Of a DNA stretch of 64,000 nucleotides, positions 40,627 through 50,705 are shown piece after piece. How positions within the stretch are numbered: position 1 is the first letter of the stretch; each line of letters starts with the position of its first letter. Source of the stretch: Alphaproteobacteria bacterium (lineage in GTDB: Bacteria > Pseudomonadota > Alphaproteobacteria > CAAHEQ01 > UBA3637); NCBI GenBank assembly GCA_017962565.1, contig JAGCVC010000018.1:1-64000 (forward strand), in the 5' to 3' direction. Under the pieces are notes generated by a model, which saw only the letters and a program-made list of their open reading frames with translations, did not search any database and had not been told where the DNA came from. A program made the translations under genes and the position numbers.

Positions 40627-41673
40627 ATGGATATTTCAACACTCTTCTTTTTAAGTAGCGGACTTTTTTTAGGTTGGACATTCGGAGCCAATAATATGAG
40701 TTCTGTTTTCGGAACAGCCATCGGAACACGAATGTTGTCATTCAGAACTGCTGCTATAATAGCCAGTATTTTAATTGTGTTAGGGGCAGTTATCAGCGGT
40801 GCCGGTGTATCGGCTACATTACAAGATTTAGGCCAAGTAAACACATTAGCAGGTGCTTTTATGACGGCTTTATCGGCAGCAATATCGTTGTTTTTAATGA
40901 CAAAGGCTGGTTTGCCGGTATCGTCTACACAAGCAATTGTCGGCGCTTTGATTGGTTGGAGTTGGTTTGTTCATGTGGATATTCAATGGGAAATTGTCGG
41001 ACAAATAGTTATTTCTTGGTTTACCAGCCCGTTGTTAGCTATTTTGATTGCTTTCATTTTAACATTAATAGTAAAAGGATTTTTGAAAATTCATCCGGTG
41101 CCGATGCTTTATCGTGATGCTTATACGCGTTTGGGATTGGTTTTAGCCGGTGCTTTTTGTGCTTATGCTTTGGGAGCAAATAATATCGGAAATGTAATGG
41201 CACCTTTTGTTCGGGTTATTTCTTTGCCTACTTTGGATTTTGGTCTTTTTGAACTTTCTTCTGCTCAGCAATTATTTTTTATAGGTGGTTTGGCAATTGT
41301 CGTGGGCATTTTTACCTATTCCCAAAAAGTTAATAAAACAATCGGACAAAATGTTTTTCAAATGTCCCCGATTGAAGCATTTATTGTTATTATGAGCCAG
41401 GGAATTGTCTTATTGTTATTTTCTTCTGTTGCTTTACGTCAGTTTTTGATTAGTAATAAGCTGCCTGCTTTTCCTTTGGTTCCAATTTCAAGTATAGGTG
41501 CTATTGTAGGGGGATTAATCGGTGTTTCTTTGTCGAAAAAAGGACAGGGATTGAAAGTAAAGATGTTATTGCGTATTATGTCAGCATGGTTGGTTACGCC
41601 AATCATTGCAGCGACAACGTGCTTTTTGGCATTGTTTTTTATGCAAAACGTTTTTGGTCAAGAGGTATTTTAG
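40627..41673 (+). CDS. PiT-family inorganic phosphate transporter
   Basis: A 348-residue membrane protein with about ten helices. The two inverted-repeat PiT signatures are present: WTFGANNMSSVFGTAIGTR near residue 20 and AYALGANNIGNVMAPF near 180, and VSSTQAIVGALIGW between them. It is a low-affinity, cation-coupled phosphate carrier of the inner membrane. The DUF47 gene directly before it is the usual partner. The following gene starts at the next base after its stop, so the three are one operon. Confidence 0.93.
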   Translation: MDISTLFFLSSGLFLGWTFGANNMSSVFGTAIGTRMLSFRTAAIIASILIVLGAVISGAGVSATLQDLGQVNTLAGAFMTALSAAISLFLMTKAGLPVSSTQAIVGALIGWSWFVHVDIQWEIVGQIVISWFTSPLLAILIAFILTLIVKGFLKIHPVPMLYRDAYTRLGLVLAGAFCAYALGANNIGNVMAPFVRVISLPTLDFGLFELSSAQQLFFIGGLAIVVGIFTYSQKVNKTIGQNVFQMSPIEAFIVIMSQGIVLLLFSSVALRQFLISNKLPAFPLVPISSIGAIVGGLIGVSLSKKGQGLKVKMLLRIMSAWLVTPIIAATTCFLALFFMQNVFGQEVF

Positions 41674-44600
41674 ATGGCAAAAAAATTACTTAAATGTATT
41701 TATCGTCTTGTCGAGTTTGCTTTGGGATTTATTATAATCCTAACAGTACTATTGTTTATTCGTTTGTCAAAAGGTCCTATTGATATTAAAGATTTAAGTT
41801 CCTTCATTTTAGGTTCTTCACTCAGTGAAGATGCCGGTGTTAAGGTTGATATGAAAAATGCCGTTTTGGAATTGGCCTTGTCACAGGGGCAATTGATGAA
41901 AATTCAAATTGATGAATTGAGTGTCCTTGATAAAGAAGGTTTTGCACTTACCATAGAAAAAGCAGATGTTTCGTTTAATCCTTTTTGGTTATTATTGGGG
42001 CGGTTTGTGCCTCGCAACATTGAACTGGAAAAACCGTATGTACAAGTTGACTTAAACGCTTCACAACCATCTGTTCAAACACAAGAAGATAAAAGGCCTC
42101 TTTGCCGAAAATTAAATCGGGTACGCAGATATGCAGAACAATTGGATACATTGAAAGTTGTTCAAGGAGAAATGGCTGTAAAAATTCAAGATGATGAATC
42201 TATCCTTTTACCCAAATTTGATTTGTCTTTAATTCAAAAAGAAAATGATATAATGGATATTTCATCTGAAGGGCAACTGTATTTTGGTGATACTTCCACA
42301 CAATGGAAAATAACAGCGGATTATAATTTGGATAACAAGGCAATGAAAATTAATGCTTTTATCGATGATATTGATTTATCCAAATTTCATTCGATCATTC
42401 CTGTTTTAAATGGTACGGAATTGGCATTTGATGCCGATATTAAAGCAGACTTGAATTTAATCACATTGAAACAAAGTTGTCAGGGCGTTGTCGAAGATAT
42501 TTCATTTGAATTAAAGACAAAAAAAGAAGGTGTTTTACAATTACCTGATCCATTAAATACAATTTACCAGATTCAAAGCGCTGTTATTCGTGGAAAGGTA
42601 GATGCCGGATTTAATCAAATAAGTTTAAATGATAGTCAAATTAAAATTTTGGATAAAGTCGCACTGGTAGATGGAAATGTTTCCGGCTTATCGAACTTTT
42701 TTAATACAAAGGACCTTTCAAAAATTCTTATTTCGTTAAATGCGTCCCTTGATGATATCCCACTTACAAAAGTTCCTGACCTGTGGCCGTCTTATCTTGC
42801 TACCGATACACATCAGTGGATCAAAGAAAATATAACGGAAGGTAATATTAAAAAAGCAACTTTACAATTAAATATGGTCGGAGATGATGTTGATAAATTA
42901 GTGTCTGTTTTAGATGTTCAAGATGCCACGGTTCGTTATGTTGATGAAATGAAACCCGTTAAAAAGGCAAATGCCGTTGTAACATTAGAAAAAGACAATG
43001 TAAAAATAAAGGTAATTGACGGGCAAATAGACGGAGTAGAAGCAACAGGCGGTTATGTTAATTTTTTGGATTTGGATAAAGATATTCCTGTTTTTGATAT
43101 GGATGTCGAATTTAAAGGAAATATTCCGGCTGGATTATCGATTGTATCAACAAAGCCTTTGTTAGTATGTGATGATATGCCAATCCCTTGCAAAGGAATT
43201 AAAGGAAATGCTACCGGACATGTTCAACTTAATTTTCCGTTTGTCGATGAAAATTTAGAAGATTCTATTAAATTTAGTGTTACCGCTGATTTGGAAGATG
43301 TTGTTCTTCCTGTTCCTAAAACGGAATGGGATGTTTCGGAAGGTTCATTTAAGTTGTTTGTTAATAACTCACGTTTGACGTTACAAGGGCGTGGTTTATT
43401 AGACGAAAAACAAATGCAGTTGGATATTACAAGCTTATTTGATGATAATGAAAATTCAAGTTATAATATTCGTTTACCGGTTACGGCGTCAATGATACAC
43501 CCTTATTTTGACCGAATAGATAACTTTTTAAAGGGTAGTTTATTTACGAATATCACGATTCGTCCTGTGAAGGATAATGAAATGAGTGTTGGGCTGGAAT
43601 TTGGATTGCATGATGCGGAAATTTCTCTGCCAATCGGTTATGTCAAAGAGTTTAATAAAAGAGGTACCATAAAGGCAACTTTGTCGATTATCAATGAAGA
43701 ATTAGCTTCCATTCCGAGCATATATTTGTCAATGCCGGATGAAGATATTTCATTTAAAGGAAAAGTTACTTTTCCGAAAGATAAAGTGTTTGAACTGAAT
43801 TTGACGGAAATAAAAGCTCCGCGAACAGATGCTAATTTGACGCTTTCTTACTTTAAAAATGAAAATTTTGATGTAAAAATGACTGGAAAGAGTGCAGATA
43901 TATCAGATTTGTTGCATGGAGATTTCTTCTCTGTACGTCAATTGAATAAAAATGAAGAAGAACTTTCAAAAGTTCAGGATTTTTCGATTGTTGCATCCGT
44001 TGATACACTTTATTTGTCCGACAAAGAACCGTTTAGAGATGTTTCTGTTCAAATTATCAAAAAAGACGGATATTGGCAGAAAATTGAAGGATCTTTGGTG
44101 GGGGCTTCACCGTTAACTGTTTCTTTAAGCCCGGAAAAAACGGCTTTGAAAATAAAAACACAAGACGTTGGTGATGTTTTAAACCGTGCAGGCTTTACGG
44201 ACAGAATTAAAGGCGGTTTGTTGGATTCAACATTATCACAAGAAAAAGATGGTTCTTTAAAAGGAACAATCAAAGTGAAAAATTATAAATTAACGGATAC
44301 AGACTTTTTTATGCAAGCAGCAACTTTGTTGGGTATAGTAGATGCTATTCGAGGCGATTCAATTAGCTTTGATAAAGCCATTATTCCATTTACTTTGACC
44401 CCGACAAATCAAGTAAAAATAGAAGATGCAGTTGCTTTTGGAACGGCTGTCGGTATAACAATGAGCGGGACAATAGAATCAGGTAATATTGATTTAACCG
44501 GTTCGGTGGCACCGGCATATGCTTTAAACAGTTTGCCGGGTAAAATTCCTGTAGTTGGTTCTTTGCTTTCAGGTGAAGAAGGCGGCGGTTTATTTGGTGT

Positions 44601-44703
44601 TTCTTATTCAATCACAGGAAAAACAGAAGATCCAAAAACATCATTTAATCCGGCCAGCTTGTTGGCTCCGGGTATTTTCAGACATGTTTTTGATATGTTT
44701 TAA
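41674..44703 (+). CDS. Large AsmA-like (DUF3971/YhdP-type) protein
   Basis: A 1009-residue protein with one N-terminal membrane helix (about 10-30) and a long, beta-rich periplasmic body of repeated short strands. The middle part (about 350-400, VPDLWPSYLATDTHQWIKENI) is the DUF3971 element, and the C-terminus (about 880-1009, TGSVAPAYALNSLPGKIPVVGSLLSGEEGGG in family form: NSLPGKIPVVG) is an AsmA_2 domain. YhdP/TamB/AsmA proteins are thought to carry phospholipids between membranes. Its stop overlaps that of the convergent gpsA gene by 4 bases. Confidence 0.88.
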   Translation: MAKKLLKCIYRLVEFALGFIIILTVLLFIRLSKGPIDIKDLSSFILGSSLSEDAGVKVDMKNAVLELALSQGQLMKIQIDELSVLDKEGFALTIEKADVSFNPFWLLLGRFVPRNIELEKPYVQVDLNASQPSVQTQEDKRPLCRKLNRVRRYAEQLDTLKVVQGEMAVKIQDDESILLPKFDLSLIQKENDIMDISSEGQLYFGDTSTQWKITADYNLDNKAMKINAFIDDIDLSKFHSIIPVLNGTELAFDADIKADLNLITLKQSCQGVVEDISFELKTKKEGVLQLPDPLNTIYQIQSAVIRGKVDAGFNQISLNDSQIKILDKVALVDGNVSGLSNFFNTKDLSKILISLNASLDDIPLTKVPDLWPSYLATDTHQWIKENITEGNIKKATLQLNMVGDDVDKLVSVLDVQDATVRYVDEMKPVKKANAVVTLEKDNVKIKVIDGQIDGVEATGGYVNFLDLDKDIPVFDMDVEFKGNIPAGLSIVSTKPLLVCDDMPIPCKGIKGNATGHVQLNFPFVDENLEDSIKFSVTADLEDVVLPVPKTEWDVSEGSFKLFVNNSRLTLQGRGLLDEKQMQLDITSLFDDNENSSYNIRLPVTASMIHPYFDRIDNFLKGSLFTNITIRPVKDNEMSVGLEFGLHDAEISLPIGYVKEFNKRGTIKATLSIINEELASIPSIYLSMPDEDISFKGKVTFPKDKVFELNLTEIKAPRTDANLTLSYFKNENFDVKMTGKSADISDLLHGDFFSVRQLNKNEEELSKVQDFSIVASVDTLYLSDKEPFRDVSVQIIKKDGYWQKIEGSLVGASPLTVSLSPEKTALKIKTQDVGDVLNRAGFTDRIKGGLLDSTLSQEKDGSLKGTIKVKNYKLTDTDFFMQAATLLGIVDAIRGDSISFDKAIIPFTLTPTNQVKIEDAVAFGTAVGITMSGTIESGNIDLTGSVAPAYALNSLPGKIPVVGSLLSGEEGGGLFGVSYSITGKTEDPKTSFNPASLLAPGIFRHVFDMF

Positions 44704-45701
44704 AATTGAAAACCTTCGTCTTTAAATGGACGGGAAAGTAATCCGTCTATTGCATCTTTTAACGGCATGCCATTAAACAGAACATTGTTGACTATCTCAC
44801 AAATAGGCATTTCAATATTCAATTCTTTTGCACGTTTTATAACAGCAGGAGCAGTCAAAATTCCTTCTACGGTTTTATTGTTATTTTCAATTAAAGTTTT
44901 TGCTGTTCCTAATCTGCCGACTTCATATCCGAAACTGAAATTTCTGGATTGCGTTGCTGTTGCGGTTAAAACTAAATCACCTAATCCGCTCATCCCCATC
45001 ATGGTGCGCATATGACCGCCCAATGCTTTTGCCAAACACGTCATTTCGTGTAATCCGCGACAAATCAAAGCCGCACGTGCATTGTCACCTAAGCCGGCTC
45101 CTTCAACAGCACCGGTTGCCAAAGCGATAACATTTTTAACTGAACCGCCGATTTGGGGTGCAATAATATCCGTTGTTGTATAAGGACGGAAGAACTTTGT
45201 ACCGATCATTTCTGCTAAATCTGCGGCGCAATGTTCCTCTTCACAAGCTAAAGTTGTTGCAGTCGGTTTCATTAAAGCGACTTCATGAGCAAATCCCGGA
45301 CCGGATAAAACAGCTATTTTAGCAGCCGGACATACTTGTTTAACAACTTCACTGAGCAAACATCCCGTATTCAGTTCAATTCCTTTTGCACACAGAATTA
45401 AACGATTGTTCGGATGAATCATATCTTTTATTTGCTCGATAACAGAGCGTGTATGTTGAGCAGAAACGACCAATAAAACATTGTCCGCAAAATCCAATAC
45501 TTCATTAATGTTTTGCGTTGCTTTAATCGAATCAGGTAAAGGAATATCGGGCAAATATACGGTGTTGCAATGCTGACGATTAATGGCAAAGACAACTTCC
45601 GGTTCCAATGCCCATGCTAACACTTCACATCCTGCGCGTGCGGCAGTTAAAGCCAATCCTGTTCCCCAAATACCAGCTCCGATTAAACCTATTTTTTTCA
45701 T
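44700..45701 (-). CDS. gpsA: Glycerol-3-phosphate dehydrogenase [NAD(P)+]
   Basis: A 333-residue enzyme that reduces dihydroxyacetone phosphate to sn-glycerol 3-phosphate for phospholipid synthesis. The Rossmann loop is GLIGAGIWGTGLALTAA, and ILCAKGIE, LSGPGFAHEV, GSVKNVIALATGAVEG (catalytic Lys) and MMGMSGLGDLVLT are family motifs. The start at 45701 follows AAGGAG; the in-frame extension upstream is untranslated leader. It ends convergently against the AsmA-like gene, sharing TTTAAA, with no room for a terminator between them. Confidence 0.96.
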   Translation of the reverse strand: MKKIGLIGAGIWGTGLALTAARAGCEVLAWALEPEVVFAINRQHCNTVYLPDIPLPDSIKATQNINEVLDFADNVLLVVSAQHTRSVIEQIKDMIHPNNRLILCAKGIELNTGCLLSEVVKQVCPAAKIAVLSGPGFAHEVALMKPTATTLACEEEHCAADLAEMIGTKFFRPYTTTDIIAPQIGGSVKNVIALATGAVEGAGLGDNARAALICRGLHEMTCLAKALGGHMRTMMGMSGLGDLVLTATATQSRNFSFGYEVGRLGTAKTLIENNNKTVEGILTAPAVIKRAKELNIEMPICEIVNNVLFNGMPLKDAIDGLLSRPFKDEGFQF

Positions 45702-45735
45702 TGCACACTCCTTAAAATGTTGTTTGCTACTGAAA

Positions 45736-45764
45736 ATAGTAGCCTTTTTTGAAACTGAATGCAA
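45736..45764 (-). promoter_or_regulatory. Promoter of gpsA
   Basis: Minus strand TTGCAT (45759-45764), 17-bp spacer, TACTAT (45736-45741). GCTACT/AGTAGC flanking the -10 can pair as a small hairpin. Confidence 0.55.
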
Positions 45765-45833
45765 CGATTTTAATAAAAAAGTATGAAAACCGAAAAATAA
45801 AGGCGTTTTTTTATCAAAAAATCCATATTATTT

Positions 45834-45862
45834 TTGACAAGTAATTTTTTGTCCGTTATACT
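45834..45862 (+). promoter_or_regulatory. Promoter of the cdsA-lpxB envelope operon
   Basis: TTGACA (45834-45839), 17-bp spacer, TATACT (45857-45862). The start near 45869 leaves a leader of about 40 nt with AAAAGGA before the ATG. Confidence 0.75.
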
Positions 45863-45908
45863 AGCGCCGACGAAAATTTTATTTAAAAAGGTAAAAAGGA
45901 TTGAACGA

Positions 45909-46727
45909 ATGAAAAGTAACTTATTTTTGCGTGTTATATCAGCTTTGATTCTAGCACCAATTGTTCTTACAGCAATATTCTATGGCACTCCGGCATATGA
46001 TATTTTGGTCGCCGTTATGGGCGCTTTGATGTCGTGGGAATGGGAAAAAATGCTCTGTGATAGAAAAAGTTATGTTTCTGTCAGTTTGACTTTGATGTCG
46101 GCATTGGTTGTTTTCTTGATAAAAGACATAAATCCTGTATTGGTACTTGGAATTATAGCCTTTTTCGCACTGTTTCTTTATGTTAAATCAAATAAAAATT
46201 TGTTGCTTTCGTTTGGGGCTTTTTATATCGGATTGCCGTTACTTTCTATGATGTATATTGCTTATTTTACAGATTCCGGTTTGAGTGATTTAAATTACAG
46301 CTACAATCACATTTTATGGTTATTGTTCGTCGTTTGGGCAACGGATGTCGGAGGTTATATCTTTGGTAAGAGTATTGGTGGTCCGAAGTTGTGTCCGAAA
46401 ATCAGCCCGAACAAAACATGGGCAGGATTGTTGGGCGGTATGTTTTTAAGTGCCGTTGTAACGTATATTTTTGTTGTTTCGATGAATCATTACTACGATT
46501 CTGAGTTATCGATGAAATACTTCCTTTTGTCCAGTGTTGTTTTGGCTTTTATTTCACAGGTTGGGGATATTTTCGAATCAAAAATCAAACGTTACTTGAA
46601 TATCAAAGATTCCAGCAATTTAATACCCGGCCATGGTGGTATATTTGATCGTGTTGATGGATTATTGTTTGCAGCGCCTGCTGTTGCTTTATTTGTTTTG
46701 TTGAATAATTTGGAGATTCTTTTGTAA
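45909..46727 (+). CDS. cdsA: Phosphatidate cytidylyltransferase
   Basis: A 272-residue polytopic membrane enzyme (about seven to eight helices) that makes CDP-diacylglycerol from phosphatidate and CTP. SPNKTWAGLLGG and the signature KRYLNIKDSSNLIPGHGG, then IFDRVDG, hold the metal-binding acidic residues. The start at 45909 fits AAAAGGATTGAACG upstream and the promoter; an in-frame reading from 45834 would begin inside the -35 box. It leads the envelope operon. uppS and dxr, which often flank cdsA, are absent here. Confidence 0.94.
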   Translation: MKSNLFLRVISALILAPIVLTAIFYGTPAYDILVAVMGALMSWEWEKMLCDRKSYVSVSLTLMSALVVFLIKDINPVLVLGIIAFFALFLYVKSNKNLLLSFGAFYIGLPLLSMMYIAYFTDSGLSDLNYSYNHILWLLFVVWATDVGGYIFGKSIGGPKLCPKISPNKTWAGLLGGMFLSAVVTYIFVVSMNHYYDSELSMKYFLLSSVVLAFISQVGDIFESKIKRYLNIKDSSNLIPGHGGIFDRVDGLLFAAPAVALFVLLNNLEILL

Positions 46728-46729
46728 AA

Positions 46730-47827
46730 ATGACTACGCTTATATACTTATTTTCTTTTGTTTTAATTTTATCGTTGGTTGTTATTGTTCATGAAGGCGG
46801 ACACTTTTTTGTTGCGCGTTTATGTGGCATTCAAGTAGAAGCTTTTTCCATTGGTTTTGGCAAAAAGTTGTGGGTACATAAGGACAAAAAAGGGACAGAG
46901 TGGAGATTATGTGCAATTCCCTTGGGCGGATATGTTCAAATGTTGGGAGATGAAGATGCTGCCAGTACCAAAAAAAGTAAAAAAGTTTTGACGGATGAAG
47001 AAAAAGAAAGAACGTTCTTTGCTCAACCGGTTTATAAACGTGCGGCTGTTATTTTTGCCGGACCTTTTATGAACTATGTATTGGCTGTTGTGATTTTTGC
47101 GGCTATTCTGGCAACTGTCGGTTATCCCCGTATTCCGGCAAGAGTCGGTCAGGTTATGGAAGGGTCTGTTGCTCAAAAAGTAGGTATTCAGGTTGGCGAT
47201 TTAATTTTGTCCGTAAACAATAAAAAAATAGAAGACTTTTCAGATTTAAAACGTGCTATTGTTTTGGGAAATTACGGGCAATCCATTGATTTACAGATTC
47301 AAAGAAATGAGGAAATTTTAAGTTTGTCGGCAACTCCTGAATTGGTGGGGAAGGATGAAGTTCCTCAATTGGGAGTTATTTCCGAAGCAATAGTAGAACC
47401 ATCATATAAAAAATATAATTTGATAGGTGCTATTGGTAAGGCCATTCAAGAAGTTTATCAAATGAATGTCGATACGTTTGTTTATTTGAAGCAAATCGTT
47501 ACGGGAAAACGAAAAGCAAATGATTTGCGCGGACCTGTCGGAATTGCAGAAGCATCCGGAGATGCAGCTCGTGGCGGTTGGTTGTCATTTATTTTATTTT
47601 TGGCACAAGTTTCTGTTGGGATAGGGTTTGTAAATTTATTACCTGTTCCTATATTAGACGGAGGACATTTGGTGTTCTTACTGTATGAAGCGATTGTGCG
47701 TAAACCGGTCAGTGAACGTGTTCAAAATGCGTTACTGAAAGTGGGTATGGCATTATTGTTATTCTTGTTCTGTTTTACGTTATTCAAGGATATTCCACGT
47801 GTGATAGGACGTGTTTTTGGGTTATAA
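46730..47827 (+). CDS. rseP: Site-2 protease RseP
   Basis: A 365-residue zinc metalloprotease of the inner membrane. HEGGH in VVIVHEGGHFFVARLCG is the zinc site, a PDZ domain spans about 125-210 (MEGSVAQKVGIQVGDLILSV), and LLPVPILDGGH supplies the third ligand Asp. It cuts membrane-bound anti-sigma factors and leftover signal peptides. The PDZ appears single, where E. coli RseP has two. It lies 2 bases after cdsA and 1 base before bamA. Confidence 0.95.
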   Translation: MTTLIYLFSFVLILSLVVIVHEGGHFFVARLCGIQVEAFSIGFGKKLWVHKDKKGTEWRLCAIPLGGYVQMLGDEDAASTKKSKKVLTDEEKERTFFAQPVYKRAAVIFAGPFMNYVLAVVIFAAILATVGYPRIPARVGQVMEGSVAQKVGIQVGDLILSVNNKKIEDFSDLKRAIVLGNYGQSIDLQIQRNEEILSLSATPELVGKDEVPQLGVISEAIVEPSYKKYNLIGAIGKAIQEVYQMNVDTFVYLKQIVTGKRKANDLRGPVGIAEASGDAARGGWLSFILFLAQVSVGIGFVNLLPVPILDGGHLVFLLYEAIVRKPVSERVQNALLKVGMALLLFLFCFTLFKDIPRVIGRVFGL

Positions 47828-47828
47828 A

Positions 47829-50105
47829 ATGAGAAAAAAAATAATCGTCTTCTTTTTTATACTGATTTTCTTCAATTGTTCACTTTTTGCAGGAACAGTT
47901 GTGGATGATTTTAAAGTTGAAGGTAATCAACGTTTGGAAAAAAGTGCGGTTTTATCCTATTTGCCTTTTGAAGAAGGGGATGAAATTTCAGATGCGGATT
48001 TAAATAAGGCTTTAAAGGCTTTATATAAAACGGGTTTCTTTGACGATGTTCAAGTGGATTTGGACGGACAAACAGTTCATATTAAATTAAAAGAACGCCC
48101 AATCATCAGTTCTATTTCTTTTGAGGGTAACAGTAAGATTAGTACAGATGTTTTAAAGGGTGAAGTTCAAATTAAAGTTCGCGATATTTATAATCCGACA
48201 AAGGTACAACAAGATGTCGAGCGAATGAAGATGATTTATCAGCGTATGGGACTGTTAAATGCTGTTATTGAGGCGGATGTAAAAAATAAGACACGTAATC
48301 GTAAGGATATCACTTTCAAAATACAAGAAGGTTCCAAAAAATACATAGAAAATATCCGTTTTGAAGGTAATAAGGAATTTTCGGATTCTGATTTAAGGGA
48401 AAAAATAGTCAGTAAGGAACATCGTTGGTACCGTTTTTTGGCCAGTACGGATACATATGATCCGGATCGTTTAAATTATGATAAAGAATATTTACGTCGT
48501 TTTTACTTTCAACATGGTTATATTGATTTTGAAGTCCTGGATACCGTTGTTAATAAAGATGCCGCAGAGGATAATTTTGATATCTTAATTAAAATATCCG
48601 AAGGAACGCGCTACAAAGTTGGGGATGTCAGCATTTCAACACATATTGCGGATGTAAATGTGAATGATTTAAAGAAAAAAATTGTGTTAGAAAAGGGGGA
48701 TTATTATCAGGCATCCTTAATGGAAGAAACGATCCAGAATTTGACGGATGAATTGGGACGTGAAGGTTATGCCTTTGTGGATGTTCAACCGGATTTCAAA
48801 AAAAATAAAAATGGTGTAGTTAATATTGTTTTCAAAATAAAAGAGGGCGCTCGCGTTTTTATTAATCGTATAGATATTTTAGGTAACTCACGGACTTTGG
48901 ATAAAGTTATTCGTCGTGAATTTCGTTTAAATGAAGGTGATCCGTTTAATACGGACAAAATTCGGCGTTCTCGTCAAAGAATCGAAAATTTGGGATATTT
49001 TGATCAGGTAGATTTAAAAACTGTTCCGGTGGCAAATGCTCCCGATAAGACAGATTTGGCTGTAACAGTTTCCGAAAAAGCAACAGGTGCTTTTAATGTG
49101 GGTGTCGGTTGGTCAACTTATGACGGCATTATGTTTGAAGTCGGTGTGCAGGAACGCAACTTTTTGGGAACAGGAAACATTATCGGTGTTACAGCTTCAA
49201 CTTCAGATTCTCAAAAACAAATTGATGTCAGTTTAACTGATCCGTACTTTATGGATATGCCTTTATTAGCCGGTATTGATGTTTATCATATTCTTTATGA
49301 CTACTCAGATGAAAGTTCATATAAATCCTTGACAACCGGTGCCGCTTTGCGTTTTGGTTGGGATTACACAGAACGTTTAAGACAAACAATGAAATATACT
49401 TTACAACGCGATAATGTAAAAGATGTTGATAGCAGTGCTTCTCTTTACATTAAAAATCAAGAAGGCAGAAGAATTACTTCTATGATTGGAACAGTTCTTT
49501 CTTACGATGTTCGGGACAGTTCGATTATGCCAACAACAGGATATATTACTTCTGTGGGCCTTGATTTTTCAGGTTTAAGTAAAAAAGACGACAATCTGTA
49601 TAACCGTTTTGTTCGATTGAATTTAAATGCAACGCGTTATTTTGAACTAATAGATAAATGGGTGTTTTCTTTAAATGCAAATGCCGGTATTATTGAAGGA
49701 ATTCACCAACCTGTTCGTATTAACAATGCGTACTTTTTGGGAGGTTCGAATTTACGTGGTTTTGAAAGTAGCGGTGCCGGTGCTCGTGATATGGTGACAG
49801 ATGATGCTTTGGGTGGGGACTGGCGTTTGTCGGCAACTGCGCAGTTAATGTTCCCGTTGGGTTTGCCGGAAGAATTTGGTTTGCGCGGAAAGTTATTTGT
49901 TGATGCCGGTACACTCGGTAAGCCAAGTGGAGATATTGATTGGAGCAGAACGGAGTATTCCAAAAAAATGCGTGTTTCAACCGGTTTTGGTTTCTTGTGG
50001 CGTTCGCCTATGGGGCCTATTAACATTGATTTTGGTTTCCCGATTGTGAAAGAAGACTATGATAAACGAGAAATCTTCAGATTGAATTTTGGTACAGGAT
50101 TTTAA
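47829..50105 (+). CDS. bamA: Outer membrane protein assembly factor BamA
   Basis: A 758-residue Omp85 protein. After a signal peptide (about 1-21, ending LFAGTVV) five POTRA domains span about 22-410 (e.g. FEGNSKISTDVLKGEV, FEGNKEFSDSDL), followed by a 16-strand barrel. The barrel has the conserved GGSNLRGFES, the lid-lock RGF motif, and ends in a phenylalanine (NFGTGF), the outer-membrane insertion signal. It folds barrel proteins into the outer membrane. The start at 47829 follows the rseP stop by one base. Confidence 0.96.
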   Translation: MRKKIIVFFFILIFFNCSLFAGTVVDDFKVEGNQRLEKSAVLSYLPFEEGDEISDADLNKALKALYKTGFFDDVQVDLDGQTVHIKLKERPIISSISFEGNSKISTDVLKGEVQIKVRDIYNPTKVQQDVERMKMIYQRMGLLNAVIEADVKNKTRNRKDITFKIQEGSKKYIENIRFEGNKEFSDSDLREKIVSKEHRWYRFLASTDTYDPDRLNYDKEYLRRFYFQHGYIDFEVLDTVVNKDAAEDNFDILIKISEGTRYKVGDVSISTHIADVNVNDLKKKIVLEKGDYYQASLMEETIQNLTDELGREGYAFVDVQPDFKKNKNGVVNIVFKIKEGARVFINRIDILGNSRTLDKVIRREFRLNEGDPFNTDKIRRSRQRIENLGYFDQVDLKTVPVANAPDKTDLAVTVSEKATGAFNVGVGWSTYDGIMFEVGVQERNFLGTGNIIGVTASTSDSQKQIDVSLTDPYFMDMPLLAGIDVYHILYDYSDESSYKSLTTGAALRFGWDYTERLRQTMKYTLQRDNVKDVDSSASLYIKNQEGRRITSMIGTVLSYDVRDSSIMPTTGYITSVGLDFSGLSKKDDNLYNRFVRLNLNATRYFELIDKWVFSLNANAGIIEGIHQPVRINNAYFLGGSNLRGFESSGAGARDMVTDDALGGDWRLSATAQLMFPLGLPEEFGLRGKLFVDAGTLGKPSGDIDWSRTEYSKKMRVSTGFGFLWRSPMGPINIDFGFPIVKEDYDKREIFRLNFGTGF

Positions 50106-50702
50106 ATGAAAAAGATATGGAATTTTTTGAAAAATAAAAAAATATCTTTGCCGCTACATACAATAGTGATTGCAGTGTGTGTTCTGTTGTTGATGTTTTC
50201 ATGTAGTTTTCATACATCAAAAATTGCTGTTGTAAATATGAACCGTGTTTATGCAGAAGCAAAAGTATTTCAAAATATTCGCAACGATCAACAAATTTTT
50301 GAAAACGAATGGAAAGAACAAGCATTGGTCGAAAAAGAAAAATTAGAAAAAGCAGATAAAGAATTATCGCGGAAAAAATCACGTATGCGTAAAGCTCAAT
50401 TTGAAAAGGAAGCAGCAGCTTTAAAGACAAAAATTTTGGATTTTCAAAATCAACAGATGGCTAAATTGGATTTAATTCGTTATCAAGCAAGTTTGGTGAC
50501 AACTCAAGTTGAAACAACAATGAAACCGATAATTGCAAAAATCGCAGAAAATAAAAAATTGGATTTTGTTTTATCTGTTTCAAATACTTTTTATTACTCG
50601 GAAAGTGTGGATATAACCGAAGATGTAATAAAGCAATTAGATAAAGCTTTTAAAGCGGGAAAATTACCCGCCTTACAAATCAGTTTAAATGAAGGAGAAT
50701 AG
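50106..50702 (+). CDS. skp: OmpH/Skp-family periplasmic chaperone, membrane-anchored form
   Basis: A 198-residue protein with an unusual N-terminus: a basic stretch, then a hydrophobic helix (about 18-32) ending LLLMFSCS, which could be a non-standard lipobox at Cys33 or a membrane anchor. The rest is Skp-like: KIAVVNMNRVYAEAKVFQNI, a Lys/Glu-rich coiled coil (about 60-130) and LDFVLSVSNTFYYSESVDIT. Skp holds unfolded outer-membrane proteins. The gene starts the base after the bamA stop and precedes lpxD, the standard position. Confidence 0.85.
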   Translation: MKKIWNFLKNKKISLPLHTIVIAVCVLLLMFSCSFHTSKIAVVNMNRVYAEAKVFQNIRNDQQIFENEWKEQALVEKEKLEKADKELSRKKSRMRKAQFEKEAAALKTKILDFQNQQMAKLDLIRYQASLVTTQVETTMKPIIAKIAENKKLDFVLSVSNTFYYSESVDITEDVIKQLDKAFKAGKLPALQISLNEGE

Positions 50703-50705
50703 ATT

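Noticed and set aside
44040-44280. Minus-strand frames inside the AsmA-like gene
   Set aside because: They lack ribosome sites and lie opposite a long, well-supported coding frame.
45724-45751. Plus-strand terminator between gpsA and cdsA
   Set aside because: The hairpin with six T has no plus-strand gene ending before it; it overlaps the gpsA -10 region.
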